A stretch of 45,500 nt of DNA from Diplocarpon mali. Lineage: Eukaryota > Ascomycota > Leotiomycetes > Helotiales > Drepanopezizaceae. The notes under the pieces were generated by a model. It saw only the letters and a program-made list of their open reading frames with translations, was not told the DNA's origin and did not search any database. The DNA lies in NCBI GenBank assembly GCA_024741835.1, contig JAENRP010000310.1, positions 6,783-52,282 on the forward strand, given 5' to 3'. Position numbers and translations under genes: made by a program. The stretch's first letter is position 1, and each line of letters opens with the position of its first letter. Shown in pieces: positions 20,552 through 31,447 of this stretch.

Positions 20552-21392
20552 CGAGGGGTAAGGCTTTCCGAACCTTGTCTATCGGTTTGGCTCGGTTGGA
20601 GACGGCCACGTTGAGAGGAGTTTCAATATATGAAGAGTAACAGATGGGGTTAGAATAGAGATTCCTGTACAGTACGATAATTCCAATCTAGAGCTAGGCA
20701 GGCTGGGGATAACGCACTCGCAGCTCAGATATGGGATATGCATATGTGTATAGCAAGAGCTCAGGATGAGGTAAACAGATACGAATGAACTTCTTAGAAA
20801 TGCGCTCTCGTTCACCTACAATTTTGGCCGGGGAAAAATGATAGACGAGCTTTCTTGAAAAGCTCTTGTGGCCTGGGATGGAAAGCATGCTCGCGGATGG
20901 CTCAAGGCAAGATGAGGTTGGAATCGTTTGCGATCTGCCTATTTTGTGGTTGGAAAAAGTGGGTTCTCGCTAAGGACAAGACAACACAGGCTCTTCGCAG
21001 GAGGGAAAGAAAAGCAGAGAACAAAAATCGAAGGCGTACGTGGTACAAGTCCTCCCTGCGGATAAATAGTTGCGGCTCTCTGCGAATGCGGGATTGAATG
21101 GCTTCAGCTAGTAGATAGTCTGAGATGTGAAGTTGCATAGCCTTTTTTGATTAGTCATTATTTCTTTATTTCCATTCCCATTTCCCCCTGCGGTCCGTTT
21201 CTGATCGTATCATATCCATTGTAATAATACTGCAATGTTGCCGAACCCCAGATGCCGGAACTCCCGCGTTCTAGTACAAGATCATGATTAAAGATGATAG
21301 AGACGCACCGGTTGTTGTACACCTGCTCTAGCCTGGTCCCTCCCCATACTTCCCCGCCTCTTCTTCTCCTCGTCCTTGATATTGCTCACCCA
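20552..21392. other. convergent 3' intergenic region
   Basis: Spacer between the lectin (+) and pex26 (-) 3' ends. No coding signal, repeat or RNA gene recognised. Confidence 0.5.
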
Positions 21393-22872
21393 TCAGATAT
21401 AACTAACCTTGCCACCCATCTTCACAGTCCCCCTAACCTTCCCCCAGGCCCCGCCCAGCAGGCGTCCCAGGCGTTCTTTAATATCCCTCCTCCCTGTAAT
21501 AATCAAAACCCCAATCAGAAACGCCGTGAATTGCAGTAAAAAAAGTGGTTTTGTTTTGAAATTCCCCGCTACGCCTTCCATTAATTTCCTGATATTCGAT
21601 ATGATATTTCCGGCGCGAGCCAGGATGGAGGGTGGCAATTTGGCGGCCGGGGACGTACGCGAGGAAGGGGCTGGCTTGAGCTTTTCATTGTGGTTGATGT
21701 GATTGGGACCTTTGACTGAAGGAGCCGAAGACCGCGATTTCGCGCTGCCAGGCCTAGCGGGCTTTTCGTCGACCCCGTAATCGACTTCACTGCCCGCCAC
21801 ACTACTCCGCTTTAACGTCTGCTCTTTCTCCCTCCTACGCTCTCTCTCTTCATTCTCATTCCGCCGCCTCCTGGCGTTCTCAATGTCCTTCTTCAGTTGC
21901 TCTTCCTGGTGCCTCTGCTCCTCCTTCTGACGCCGTTCGCTTTCATGCTGTTCCTCATGTAGACTCTGGAGCGCCTGAAGAAATGCCTCGCGTCGCTCTT
22001 CGTCCAGGACCGGAGAGATGGAAATAAATTCACGTGCATATTCCCATTCGTTGTTCCGGAGGAGAACGTGGAGGGTGTAAAGCTCAAGAATTCTGACGCG
22101 AGCGTTGAGGTCTCGAGGTGTGTCGGTACCACCAGGAGATTTGGTGGACGAGTGGGAGGGCCGCCGAGGGGAGGAGAGAGAAGACGGGCTGATATTGAGG
22201 GAGGGCATTGCAGAAGTTGCGAGGTACGTTTCTAGGCGGGCTTGGTTGGTCTTTTGAGAGCGGGCGTGAGCTAGGAGAAGGGTTGTTCTGTAGGGTGGAA
22301 AGTATTAGCCAATTGCAGTGTGGAGACGATTATTGCTGATAGGAATGTGACGGGGGAAGGGTAAGGCGAGACAGGACTAACAGGTTGATCACAACGTCCG
22401 CATCCACGTCCCCCTCCATGCCTCCGTACCCATGCCTGACCACTTCCTCCCAAACGCTGCCCTCCCTCACTTTCTGTACCAGCGCCCTCCACTCCGCACT
22501 CCCAAACGCGACTTTCCCTTCATCTGGATCCAGCTCCAGGACGGCATTCAGGATTGTCAGATACAGACTCCACACCTTGACCCTCGTCGTCTTGGCCGCC
22601 TTGAAAATCGGCGCCGCTCCCGAATTTGCGCCCGTGTCGTCTGCCGGCGGCGGAGTGATGACCGGGAAGATGGTGGAGAGCGATTCCGGCAGTCGGCGCG
22701 TGAGAAAAAGCGTCGAGGATTGCCGGTAGATTTTAGAAATTTGAGATGTATTTTGTCGGGAAGATCGCGAGAAAGACGAGAAGGAGGGTGTGAGCAGCTG
22801 GGTAGGAGAGGAGAGTGTTTCCCGGGTCGGGGCGAGGGTCGTCGCGATGAAGCTGTTGGATGTTGAAGTCAT
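21393..22872 (-). CDS. peroxin Pex26 (tail-anchored receptor for the Pex1-Pex6 ATPases)
   Basis: Two exons, 22872-22382 and 22287-21393, give 461 residues. The 94-nt intron has a GTTAGT donor and CTACAG acceptor, joining ..[10 protein letters not shown] to [11 protein letters not shown] in phase 2. The N-terminal part carries the fungal Pex26 pattern [50 protein letters not shown] and [19 protein letters not shown]. The second exon adds [20 protein letters not shown] and [20 protein letters not shown] highly charged Glu/Arg coiled-coil (about 265-325) precedes a C-terminal hydrophobic anchor ([18 protein letters not shown]), giving a tail-anchored topology in the peroxisome membrane. It recruits Pex6/Pex1 for recycling of import receptors, as known for Pex26/Pex15. 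Divergent from the 23635 nuclease gene. Confidence 0.88.
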
Positions 22873-23634
22873 GCTGGATTGTGAAGACGCAAGTGCATGG
22901 GGAGGACTCTGGGAGGAGGAGTGAGAGGAGGATGTTTGGAATGAAGCTCGCGATCCCCGGACACGGGACTGGACTTGTTTTTGAAGCTACCTCGGTTCAG
23001 CGCGCGGCAGCTGTTCATTGGCTGGTTTGTGCAAGGCAGAACAAGGCTAGCAGAGCACGATTTTACCATGCGAGCCGGGCAGGGCTTTTGTTGACAATCG
23101 GTTGACCATGAGGCAGAAAACAAACACACCAAGCATCACATCAAGCGTGGGAGACTTACATCATCTGTCTGCACCGCAATTCAATCTCCTGCTCTACAAT
23201 CCTGAAGACACACCGGTGCAAACGTCGGTGAGGGTCGGGGAAGCCAATAATCATAACCATACTCATGATTCCATCCAACCTCACGTCGAAGCCTCGACCA
23301 TCATCAATCGTTCCCTCTCTTCCCCTTGGTTCGTTCTGCTTTCGCCGCTGGCCATTGTCGGCTTTCCGTCCAAGTACACATCCTCTTATTCGTTCTCCTG
23401 CTCTACGTTTTGCCTTCTCGCGGTCTGCATGTCCAAGTCGAGAGTTTCGATCCAGAACAGACTGGTTGTCTGGTCTGGATGATAGGTATTCCCCGCTCAC
23501 TTTCATCAGTGAAGATTTCCTCGCGAGCAATCAACATCTCCCGCCTCGTCGAACGGACACTTCCATATTTAAGCCAGCTGCTCCGCCCTCCTCTCCGCAA
23601 ACTCTTCCGCAAACAACCTCCGACGGTTTTCAAT
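22873..23634. promoter_or_regulatory. divergent promoter region, pex26 and PARN-like gene
   Basis: A 762-bp interval between divergent start codons. The frame upstream of the nuclease ATG stays open for about 100 codons (from 23326) but has no family similarity, so I treat it as leader. No clear TATA element. Confidence 0.45.
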
Positions 23635-25521
23635 ATGGAGGTCAACCAGTCCAATTTTCGCCGCCAGCTACTGCCCATCCTAAGACATATTGCTGATGCC
23701 TCCTTTGTGACCTTCGACCTGGAGATGAGCGGTATCAACATTCGGCCCAAGCATTCGACCGGAGACCGCTCTCTCGATGTCGGCAAACCGAGTTTGCAGC
23801 AACAGTACGATGAGATGAGATCGGCTGCAGAGACCTTCCAGGTTCTGCAAGTCGGTATCACGTGCGTAGAGGAAGATCGCGAAAAGGGTCCGGACGGCAA
23901 AAGCTCCCTCTTTTGCACATCAAGCTCACACGATGTAGATTTCTATCTGGCTCGGCCTTTCAATTTCAATCTAAACCCATTATCTGCCGAGGGCGTGGAT
24001 CTGCGACTCGACCGCACATTCACCTTCTCGACCAGCGCTTGCGATTTCCTGAGCAAGAACAGCTTCGACTTTGGCAAGGTCTTCAAAGAAGGGGTTCCGT
24101 ACTTGTCCCGTGATGAGGAAGACGAGCGTCGTGAGGAGTATGCCCAACGTGCCATGAAGAATGCCAGAATCCCGGATATTATCATTTCCCCCGAAGATGT
24201 GTCAACTCTCGAGTTTAGCCGCTCAACTCGCAAGACTATTGCTGCTTGGGCAAAGCAGCAAGAGGTATGCTCTGCGGCACCGTTTGATACACCTGCTAAC
24301 AGCTCTAGGCTGAGCACGATTTTGTCAATATCGGTAATGATGCAGGACCCATGAATGCCTTCCAGCGTCGAATTGTTCATCAGATCGTGCGCAACGAGTT
24401 CCCTGCCCTCAGAGTCTTCGCTCGCAACGATGGCTCCTTCATGCAAGTCGAGAAGTTGGATCAGGAGAGAGAAAATAACGTAGGCTATCGTCTGTCTGCG
24501 TCTACACCATTGCACTTTGACTAACAAACAATAGTTCCAGAAGAGACATGCCGCTCGCTTCAACACCCTGATTGGCCGGCAAAAGGGTGAATAATCATCA
24601 TCACATCATGCCCTCTCATCTTTCTAACTTCCCCAAGGTCTACGCTGGATTTTCGAGGCCTTAGCAGGCGGGGACCTCTCCGGCATCGACCCCGAATGGT
24701 TCTACGACAAATCCGCACCAGACTCCGAAGAGCAGAGGGCTCGCGTGCAGGCCGAATTGGCCTCCATCACCTCCCTCATCCGCACCAAGAAACACATCCT
24801 CGTCGGCCACAACCTTTTCGCCGACCTCGCTTTCCTCTTCGCTACCTTCGTCGGCCATCTCCCGGTAAATGTCAAGCACTTCCAAGAAGACATCCATGCC
24901 CTCTTCCCCCATGTGATCGATACCAAATTTGTCGCCAGCTACGGTACTGACGCCATGAACCCTCGCGTCGGCCTGAAAGACCTGCTCGCCCCCCTCCGCA
25001 AAATTCACGTCCCGCTCATCGTGCTGCACGAGAAACACACCGCCTACGGCGCGAGTTTCGGCAAGGAACATGAGGCTGGCTTCGATAGCTGGATGACCGC
25101 CGAGTTATTCGTCAAGCTAGCTGCGCAGAAGTATCGCGAGGCAAAGGCCCTCCCCGACGCTCCCTTCTCCGACTCGGACTCGGACTCGGACACTCCTGGC
25201 GGTGGCGGCGCGACCCTTCTCGATCCCACTGATGGCAACGGGCATTCTCCTGCGGAATGGCACGCTCGGCAGCTCAACGCCGGTAGTGATAACATGTTCG
25301 CCGTTCTAACCGACGAATTTGACCAGAAGAGTGGTTCTGGTATCGGCACGCCCAAGCAGTGGCTGCCGTCTTTCCACAGCAAGTTCTGGGATCTGTACAT
25401 GAACAAGTTGCGGGTCAATGCTAGCGAAAGTGGGATGTGCGATTTGGCGGAGCGCGAGGATGATGAGCGTCTGAATGGGCTGAGACGAAAAGGGAAGAAG
25501 AAGGTTGGGTTTGTTATCTGA
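23635..25521 (+). CDS. PARN/Triman-like CAF1-family 3'-5' exoribonuclease
   Basis: Four exons, 23635-24264, 24309-24479, 24535-24586 and 24638-25521, give 578 residues; introns are only 44, 55 and 51 nt. The DEDDh catalytic set is complete: D28 and E30 in TFDLEMSG, D347 in GHNLFADLAF, H429 and D434 in KEHEAGFDSWMTAE. Other PARN-type blocks are ETFQVLQVGITC, FNFNLNP, AEHDFVNIG, NAFQRRIVHQIVR and KGLRWIFEALAGG. The enzyme should trim RNA 3' ends, especially poly(A) tails. I see no RRM; the C-terminus is short and ends in a basic KGKKKVGFVI, resembling fission yeast Triman, which trims small-RNA precursors. An Asp/Ser repeat (SDSDSDSD) lies near residues 466-475. Deadenylase versus small-RNA trimming role cannot be told from sequence. 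Confidence 0.9.
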
Positions 25522-26337
25522 TTCGTGCGTTGGCGGGCGTTTTGGTGTATGGAAGCAAGCATGGGGGTGACGATTGGTGAGCATTGCGAGGGCGTCTTTG
25601 TTATGAAGTGCTGCTTTCTAACCGGCTCCTAATGTTCTCCACTGGGCGGGAAATACTAGGCACCTCATCGTAACCTCGAGATCGTCATTTCCCTCCGCAA
25701 CTTGATTTGTCTCATTCAGTTGCGTGGCATCTCGAATGTGCTGTACGGGCGGAATGAGATTATGGTGAATACTTCATGGCATTCATATATATGCAGCAGT
25801 GATATTCTGGGACTCGGGGGATGTTTCCTACTCGGTTCTGGCCTCTCGGATTCCCTGACCGTAGGAAAACCAGCAATAGAGACTTGAACGCACACGACCC
25901 CTGTCCAAGATTCTCGACCAAGAGCACTTCAAGGATTATTCTTCTTTGCTCATCCGTCCTGTGGCATGTAACCACCGATGTGCATTGGTCGGTGGAATGG
26001 CCTCGATCTTGGTTCAGCCACGTAGCCATTTCTTATACCCTCTCCCTACAAACGTCTTTGTCGTCGAGCCTCGGACTCTTCAATGGAGTCTTTGTCTCTC
26101 TTCTACGCCCCCTCCCCTTCCTCACTATCAGGAATGCATTTCTTTCAGATCCCTTGATATCCTTTTCTTTATATCCTTTACATCGCACTTTTTAGCCCCT
26201 TGTCAAAATCACTACATGTAAAACCTATCCTTTCCTCTGTACCTCGCACACTCTACACCATAAACACACCCTCTACCGCTATATATATAACACGATACGA
26301 TACTATACCCCACCACACCACACAAACGCTATCTAAT
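25522..26337. other. intergenic, promoter of small Cys-rich gene
   Basis: No gene recognised. The last ~120 bases are C-rich and pyrimidine-rich with a TATA element (listed separately), typical of a well-transcribed fungal promoter. Confidence 0.5.
26280..26290 (+). promoter_or_regulatory. TATA box of small Cys-rich gene
   Basis: TATATATATAA lies 48 bases before the ATG at 26338, with CA-rich leader sequence between. It supports the 26338 ORF being transcribed. Confidence 0.45.
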
Positions 26338-26583
26338 ATGGATACCCCAGGCCAAAGCCCAATCGCAGACCCCGGCGCCCACCCGATCCCGCACACAACC
26401 GGCGAGCAAGACCAGCACACGGCGAACAACGACAGAGGCCTGATGGTGTGCTGCCAGTGCGGGTTCAAGACGGCCATAACGTGGATCGAATACCCGCCCT
26501 GCGACAGCTGCGGACACGACCAGTGCGACTTCTGTACCGAGGAGCATTCGCTCCGCCATATCCCCTCTACCTCTCACTTGTAG
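26338..26583 (+). CDS. small Cys-rich putative zinc-ribbon protein
   Basis: Intronless ORF of 81 residues. The first ~33 residues are polar and probably disordered. The C-terminal half has three Cys pairs: CCQC in MVCCQCGFK, CDSC in PPCDSCGHDQ, and CDFC, followed by two His (EEHSLRHIPS). Spacing suits one structural zinc ribbon of CxxC...CxxC type plus a third pair. Many filamentous fungi encode short proteins with a similar VCCQCG opening, of unknown role. No signal peptide. A TATA box 48 bases upstream supports expression. Function unknown; zinc binding is inferred from Cys spacing. Confidence 0.6.
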   Translation: MDTPGQSPIADPGAHPIPHTTGEQDQHTANNDRGLMVCCQCGFKTAITWIEYPPCDSCGHDQCDFCTEEHSLRHIPSTSHL

Positions 26584-27525
26584 TCTCAAGGCCATGTGGG
26601 TGCCTGCGAGAGTCCGACGCGGTACCTGGGAGACTTCGGGGCTTGGGGGAGGAGAGGTCTGTTTTTTTTGTTCTGGCCATAGAGAAGTATACACTGACCG
26701 GGCTGGTTTTGTTGTGAAGAACAAGTCGGTCCTGCTTTTGACTTGATTCGGGCGTGCGAGCTCTGTGCTGCGGTAGAGATGGCTGTTTCGCTCTGGGTAG
26801 GTGGGTATCTACCGTACTGACCTTGTGAATTATGAAGGATTTGAGTTTATACTTGAAAAAATACGCGTGAGTTTTTTCAACAGGAGGCTAGCGAGCTACT
26901 ATCAAATATAAACACGTAGCAAACTCAAGTCTATCTTTACGTTAACTTCTACAACGACCAAGCCGCCGGTGGGCTGGGTCGTGTTACCATCTCACCTATG
27001 AAATGAGGTTTCTGTGAGGTTTATACTTTTTGTGGAGAAAAAACCCCGAATATTTTTGTCTACTTTTGAATCCAAATCTATTCAAGTAATAAAGGCAGAA
27101 GCCGTAAGAATGCTGGTTACATATCGCACGTCGTCTTCTTCAAGAGGTCTTAAACAAGACATGGACCAGCTCTTTGGGATTACCGAGTGGTTAGTCTGGC
27201 AGTACAGATTGTGATTTTAAAATCTTATATGCCATGTTCAGAAGACGCTGTGAAACTATACACATGCCAGCCAGGCCAGTCTCGCGCAATGAGTTTACGG
27301 AGCTGGTCACTGATGCGTTTCTAATAGCTGGTTTGTATGTTACGCCGCCGTGCACGGGAAACTAACAGAGGATATCTTCTCGGTAGCTAACTAAGATTAA
27401 ACCGCTCTAATGAAGGGAATGACAGTAGATCTACATGCGCTATCGTGACCGAAAACTACAAGATCGCCTCACCTGCTCGCTAAGAAAGAGATAGTTCTCT
27501 ATTCTATGTATATCCAATTAGCTGT
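26584..27525. other. convergent intergenic region, A/T-rich
   Basis: Between the Cys-rich gene (+) and an MFS gene (-). A/T-rich from about 26.85 kb. No domain-bearing ORF, RNA gene or repeat was recognised. Confidence 0.5.
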
Positions 27526-28944
27526 TTAAATACTATCTATCTTCTTTGGTATTGTCCCCAGATACCTCCAGGCCAGGAGACTGACACAAGCACAGAATCC
27601 CGCCATAACAGCATTCATGTTCCCATACCCAATACTATTCCTCATCGCTCCAGCCGCGACAGGTCCAACCGTCAAGCCAGCACTGAATGCAATACTACTC
27701 ATAGCGTACAACTGTCCGTACGGGCCTTGTTTGCCGAAGAAATCTTCGTTAGCCGCATGATACTGCTCAACTACATAACTTGCTTCCACGATACTCGGTG
27801 CGGAGATCATGGAAATGCCAATGCCTGAGAGGGAGAGTATGGCGGACATCTTGGCTATCTCGGCAGCACCACCAGCGTGTGGGATTCGTAGGAGTACAAG
27901 GGGGATTGACAGAAATATCAGGCCCAGGGTTGCGATGGGGCGGGCGCCGTATTTGTCGACTGCCCGACCGGCCAAAGGGCCAACCACGAGGCAAGGGAGA
28001 ATTTGAGGTATGAATATCAAGCCTGCTTTTAAGGAATCGAATCCAAAAAGCACTTGGGCTTCGATGACGATTGTCGAGTCGAACATGGCCAGAAGAGTGG
28101 CTTGTGTGAAAGCTAGTAGTTGTGAGACCAAAAGGCGAGTATTTCCCAAGCAGTACAAAATCGGTAAGTTTCGGATCCAGTCAGGTTGGTTTTCCGGAAC
28201 TCTCCACATCTCCAACTCTTCCTGTTTTGTTCTTCCATTGGATAACAGAGGCGAGGTCTCGCTAGCCTCGCCTTCTTCTTCATCCTCCTCCCCGCTCTCG
28301 CTCACCAATCCGTACGTCGCAGCAGTCTTCTTCTCAATAACCAGTAACCGCATGATGAAATCAACACCTAGCAGCCCAACGCCAATACCAAACACTGCAA
28401 TCGAGCCGCCCTTCTTATACAACACTCCGCCCAGCGGCGGAGCCGCAAGTTCTCCAACGCTGATCATGCTGAATATACTGCCAATCGTCACCCCCAGCTT
28501 TGCGGTCCCGACGGTATCCATTATCAACGCCAGCCCGATAGTCCAGACTACCGAAGCGCTCATCCCTTGCAACAGACGTGCCAAAATCAGCAAAGGTATA
28601 CTCTTACCCCAAAACAGCATGGCCGTACTGGCGAACAGTGCAGCAAGCCCGAACAAGAACGGAGGTTGCCGCGAGGGCACCTTGTCGGCGATATACCCTG
28701 CCACCATCGAGAAGAGGACTTGCGCGCCGGCATAGCATGCTAGCAACATGGAAGTGTAATATTGGACTTCCGATGGCGGGACGTGTATGCGGTCGACGAG
28801 GATGAACGGCAGGATGGGGACGACGAGCCCATAGAGGAAGAGATCGGTAAACATGCCGATTGCGACGGTGGAGATTATGAATGCCGTGCTGGAGCGCCAT
28901 TCCATGCCCTTGGGCATGAAGAAGGAGGAGGTTTGTCCTGTCAT
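27526..28944 (-). CDS. MFS transporter, vesicular-amine-transporter-like (DHA1 type)
   Basis: Intronless, 472 residues from the Met of MTGQTSSFFMPKG. An upstream in-frame Met at 28998 adds 18 residues that are less conserved in character. About twelve hydrophobic helices form two halves. The first helix region, FTDLFLYGLVVPILPFIL, and the motif-A-like loops GYIADKVPSRQPP and GRAVDKYGARP are typical of drug:H+ antiporters related to VMAT/VAChT. RLLQGMSASVVWTIGLAL is the motif-C-like helix 4-5 area. The central cytosolic loop is strongly acidic and contains ETSPLL, an acidic dileucine of the [DE]xxxL[LI] type that sorts cargo to vacuoles. Proton-driven export or vacuolar storage of a small amphipathic compound is inferred; the substrate is unknown. 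It is divergent from a second MFS gene. Confidence 0.85.
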   Translation of the reverse strand: MTGQTSSFFMPKGMEWRSSTAFIISTVAIGMFTDLFLYGLVVPILPFILVDRIHVPPSEVQYYTSMLLACYAGAQVLFSMVAGYIADKVPSRQPPFLFGLAALFASTAMLFWGKSIPLLILARLLQGMSASVVWTIGLALIMDTVGTAKLGVTIGSIFSMISVGELAAPPLGGVLYKKGGSIAVFGIGVGLLGVDFIMRLLVIEKKTAATYGLVSESGEEDEEEGEASETSPLLSNGRTKQEELEMWRVPENQPDWIRNLPILYCLGNTRLLVSQLLAFTQATLLAMFDSTIVIEAQVLFGFDSLKAGLIFIPQILPCLVVGPLAGRAVDKYGARPIATLGLIFLSIPLVLLRIPHAGGAAEIAKMSAILSLSGIGISMISAPSIVEASYVVEQYHAANEDFFGKQGPYGQLYAMSSIAFSAGLTVGPVAAGAMRNSIGYGNMNAVMAGFCACVSLLAWRYLGTIPKKIDSI

Positions 28945-29563
28945 GATGGCCGAGGAATGGCGGGGAAACACAATAGGCCAGAAAAAAAAGACAGCCAATC
29001 TACAACATAAAGGAAGCTTGATCCAGCGTTAAGGCTGTATACGTGGATTGAGGCATCGACTGGCAATGCTAGGCTGGGCGGGTCAGCAGGACCGTGTCGT
29101 GTGTGAGATGATATCTTCGTGGTTGATTGAATTTTTCTGGAATTCTCGGGGTGCGTCATGATCGCTTTGGTTTGAGGGGTTAGTTCGCTCTAGGTGTGAG
29201 CGGGACGAGCCGCCGCTTGTCCATAAAGGGAAAGGTAAATACAGGTCTCTAAGATATAAGGAACTGTAGGTACAGAGTACTGTTATACCTATCTACATTG
29301 TAGAGGTCTCGTCGGCAGTGTGTATAGCTTTCTCATATATTTATGTCCATCAGTTCGGCGGTATTGACACAAGAGAACCAAGCGCAAATTTATACAGATG
29401 GAAGTCAATTCCTCTGTCTGACAAACCGAGAAGAGTTTTTGACCCAGCGGCAGAGCTTCGAGGGAAAGTTTTGGCATGTGCCAAGATCAGGTCGTGTTAG
29501 TTTCGCAAGGTGCGCACTGAAAAAGTATGATTGAATTCTGGTTGTAGTTGTTGATGATCTATC

Positions 29564-29608
<45 letters not shown>

Positions 29609-29885
29609 TACTCGAGGGCAGCCTATGCCAAGAACATCACGTGTCTCTGAGATTCACTCCCCTTCTTCACTCTCGTCATATGCCTTACTTGTGACCCCGA
29701 TCACTATATTCCTACAGCTCGATCATCCCCGCACCCCACTTTGAATTCTGGGGATGCAACGGAGACGAAAATTCTAACAAGGTATCACGAAGATTCCTAC
29801 AAGAGTAAAAGCCCCCCTCACTCGTCGTTCCTTGGATTCAAACGTTGCATCTCCGTTCAATGTTTTGTCTCCGTATATTCACCTC
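28945..29885. promoter_or_regulatory. divergent promoter region of two MFS genes
   Basis: A 941-bp interval between two transporter genes, containing a long GA microsatellite (29566-29604) and a CACGTG E-box at 29638-29643. Short ORFs here are not convincing. Confidence 0.45.
29566..29604 (+). repeat. (GA)n microsatellite
   Basis: About 19 uninterrupted GA units, about 280 bases upstream of the MFS start at 29886. GA/CT runs in fungal promoters often exclude nucleosomes. Length is likely to vary between strains. Confidence 0.95.
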
Positions 29886-31447
29886 ATGGCAACGTATACC
29901 ATAACCGAAGCTGGGCCAAGCAGTGCCAGTAAAGGCATCGAGCTGCAAGCTCTTCCTTGCTCTGGCACCTCGCCAGAGAGGAAAATCGGGACATCGGACA
30001 TCGAGGGGATCAGACAGAATATTGACACTCCAGCGCGGGCATTCGAAGTCAAGCAAAAGTGGAACTCTCCGGGCGGAAACAAGTGGAGAGTGTTTGCGAC
30101 ATTCTGGTCCTTCTTCGTCGTGGGTATGAACGACGGTTCCTATGGTGTAAGTGATCATTAGACAAAGGCGTACGTTTGCATATCTGATGAGATACTAGGC
30201 ATTGATTCCGCACCTGGAGCTATACTACGACCTCAACTACACAGTCGTTTCCCTGATTTTCCTTTCTCCGTTTGCAGGCTACTCGCTAGCATCAGTCGTC
30301 AATAACCTCATCCACGTACGATTCGGACAACGAGGCGTAGCTGTCATGGGACCTCTGTGTCATCTAGCCTCTTACACCGTCGTAGCCGTCCATCCGCCAT
30401 ATCCAGTCTTGGTGGTGATGTTTATCTTCGTCGGTTTCGGAAACGGGCTTATTGACGCCGCGTGGTGTGCCTGGCTAGGCAACATGGCCAATGCGAATGA
30501 AGTACAAGGATTCCTGCAAGCATCATACTCGCTTGGTGCAACTGTGTCGCCCTTGATTGCGACGGCTTTGGTTGAGAAAACAAGCTTGGACTGGTACGGA
30601 TTCTACTACATAATGGTGATTCCCATTTGACTTCTTCCAGGAAATATCCATCGCTAATGGAGACAAGATTGCCGCCTCAGCAGTGGAATTCGTAACTTCA
30701 GCCTCCACCTTTTGGAAGCAGACCGGCGCCGCTTACGAGGCCGAGAATCCACGAGATCCCGACTCCAAAACAGGCCGTACGCGAGAAGCGCTCAGGTCAA
30801 AAGTAACCTGGCTCTTCTGCTTTTTCGTCTTTGGATATGTTGGTGCCGAAGGTTCATTCTCTCATCATCTCATCTTCCTTCCAGGCTAACAAGGAGCAGT
30901 GTCTCTCGGTGGCTGGATCATCACATTCATGTCCAGAGTGCGTGGTGCAAACCCCATCGCTTCGTCCGCGACTTCCACAGCTTTCTGGGCAGGCATGACC
31001 GTCGGCCGGCTCCTCCTCCCACTGTTCACAGCCCGCTTCGGAGAATACCCGTCTGTCATAGCGTACCTCATGCTCTCCTCCGGCCTTGAGCTTATCTTCT
31101 GGCTGGTCCCCAACCTCGTCGTATCGGCAGTCGCCGTCTCGTTGCTGGGCATGTTCATGGGCCCTATGTTTCCCACGGCAATCGTCATGGTCACGAAACT
31201 GCTGCCGAAAGACCTGCATGTTGGATGTATCGGGTTCGGGACGGCGTTTGGAGGGAGCGGTGGCGCGATATTCCCGTTCATTGTAGGGGCGATTGCGCAG
31301 AGCAAAGGCGTGAAGACTTTACAGCCGGTGATCCTGGCGTTGCTGGCTGCTATTACGGTGCTTTGGGCGCTGATGCCGCGACCCAGAGGGAAAGGACACG
31401 AGGGACAGTGTGGCGACGGCGGGGAGTCGAGTCCAATTGAGCTCTGA
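29886..31447 (+). CDS. MFS transporter, fungal Bsc6/fucose-permease-like
   Basis: Four exons, 29886-30146, 30199-30615, 30668-30851 and 30900-31447, give 469 residues; introns are 52, 52 and 48 nt with CTAAT/CTAAC branch points. A ~60-residue polar N-terminus precedes the first helix (VFATFWSFFVVGMNDGSYG). Then come LIFLSPFAGYSLASVVNNLI, FGNGLIDAAWCAWLGNMA and LQASYSLGATVSPLIATAL. The second half has FWAGMTVGRLLLPLF and LGMFMGPMFPTAIVMVTKLL. The NDGSYGALIPHLE start and the GNG.D/W..W motif are typical of FucP-like sugar or small-molecule permeases. The substrate is unknown. The ORF breaks apparent in unspliced DNA are all explained by GT-AG introns; no pseudogene signal remains. Confidence 0.85.

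Noticed and set aside
29886..31447. MFS pseudogene with stops
   Set aside because: The apparent stops all fall inside three well-formed short introns; the spliced frame is intact.
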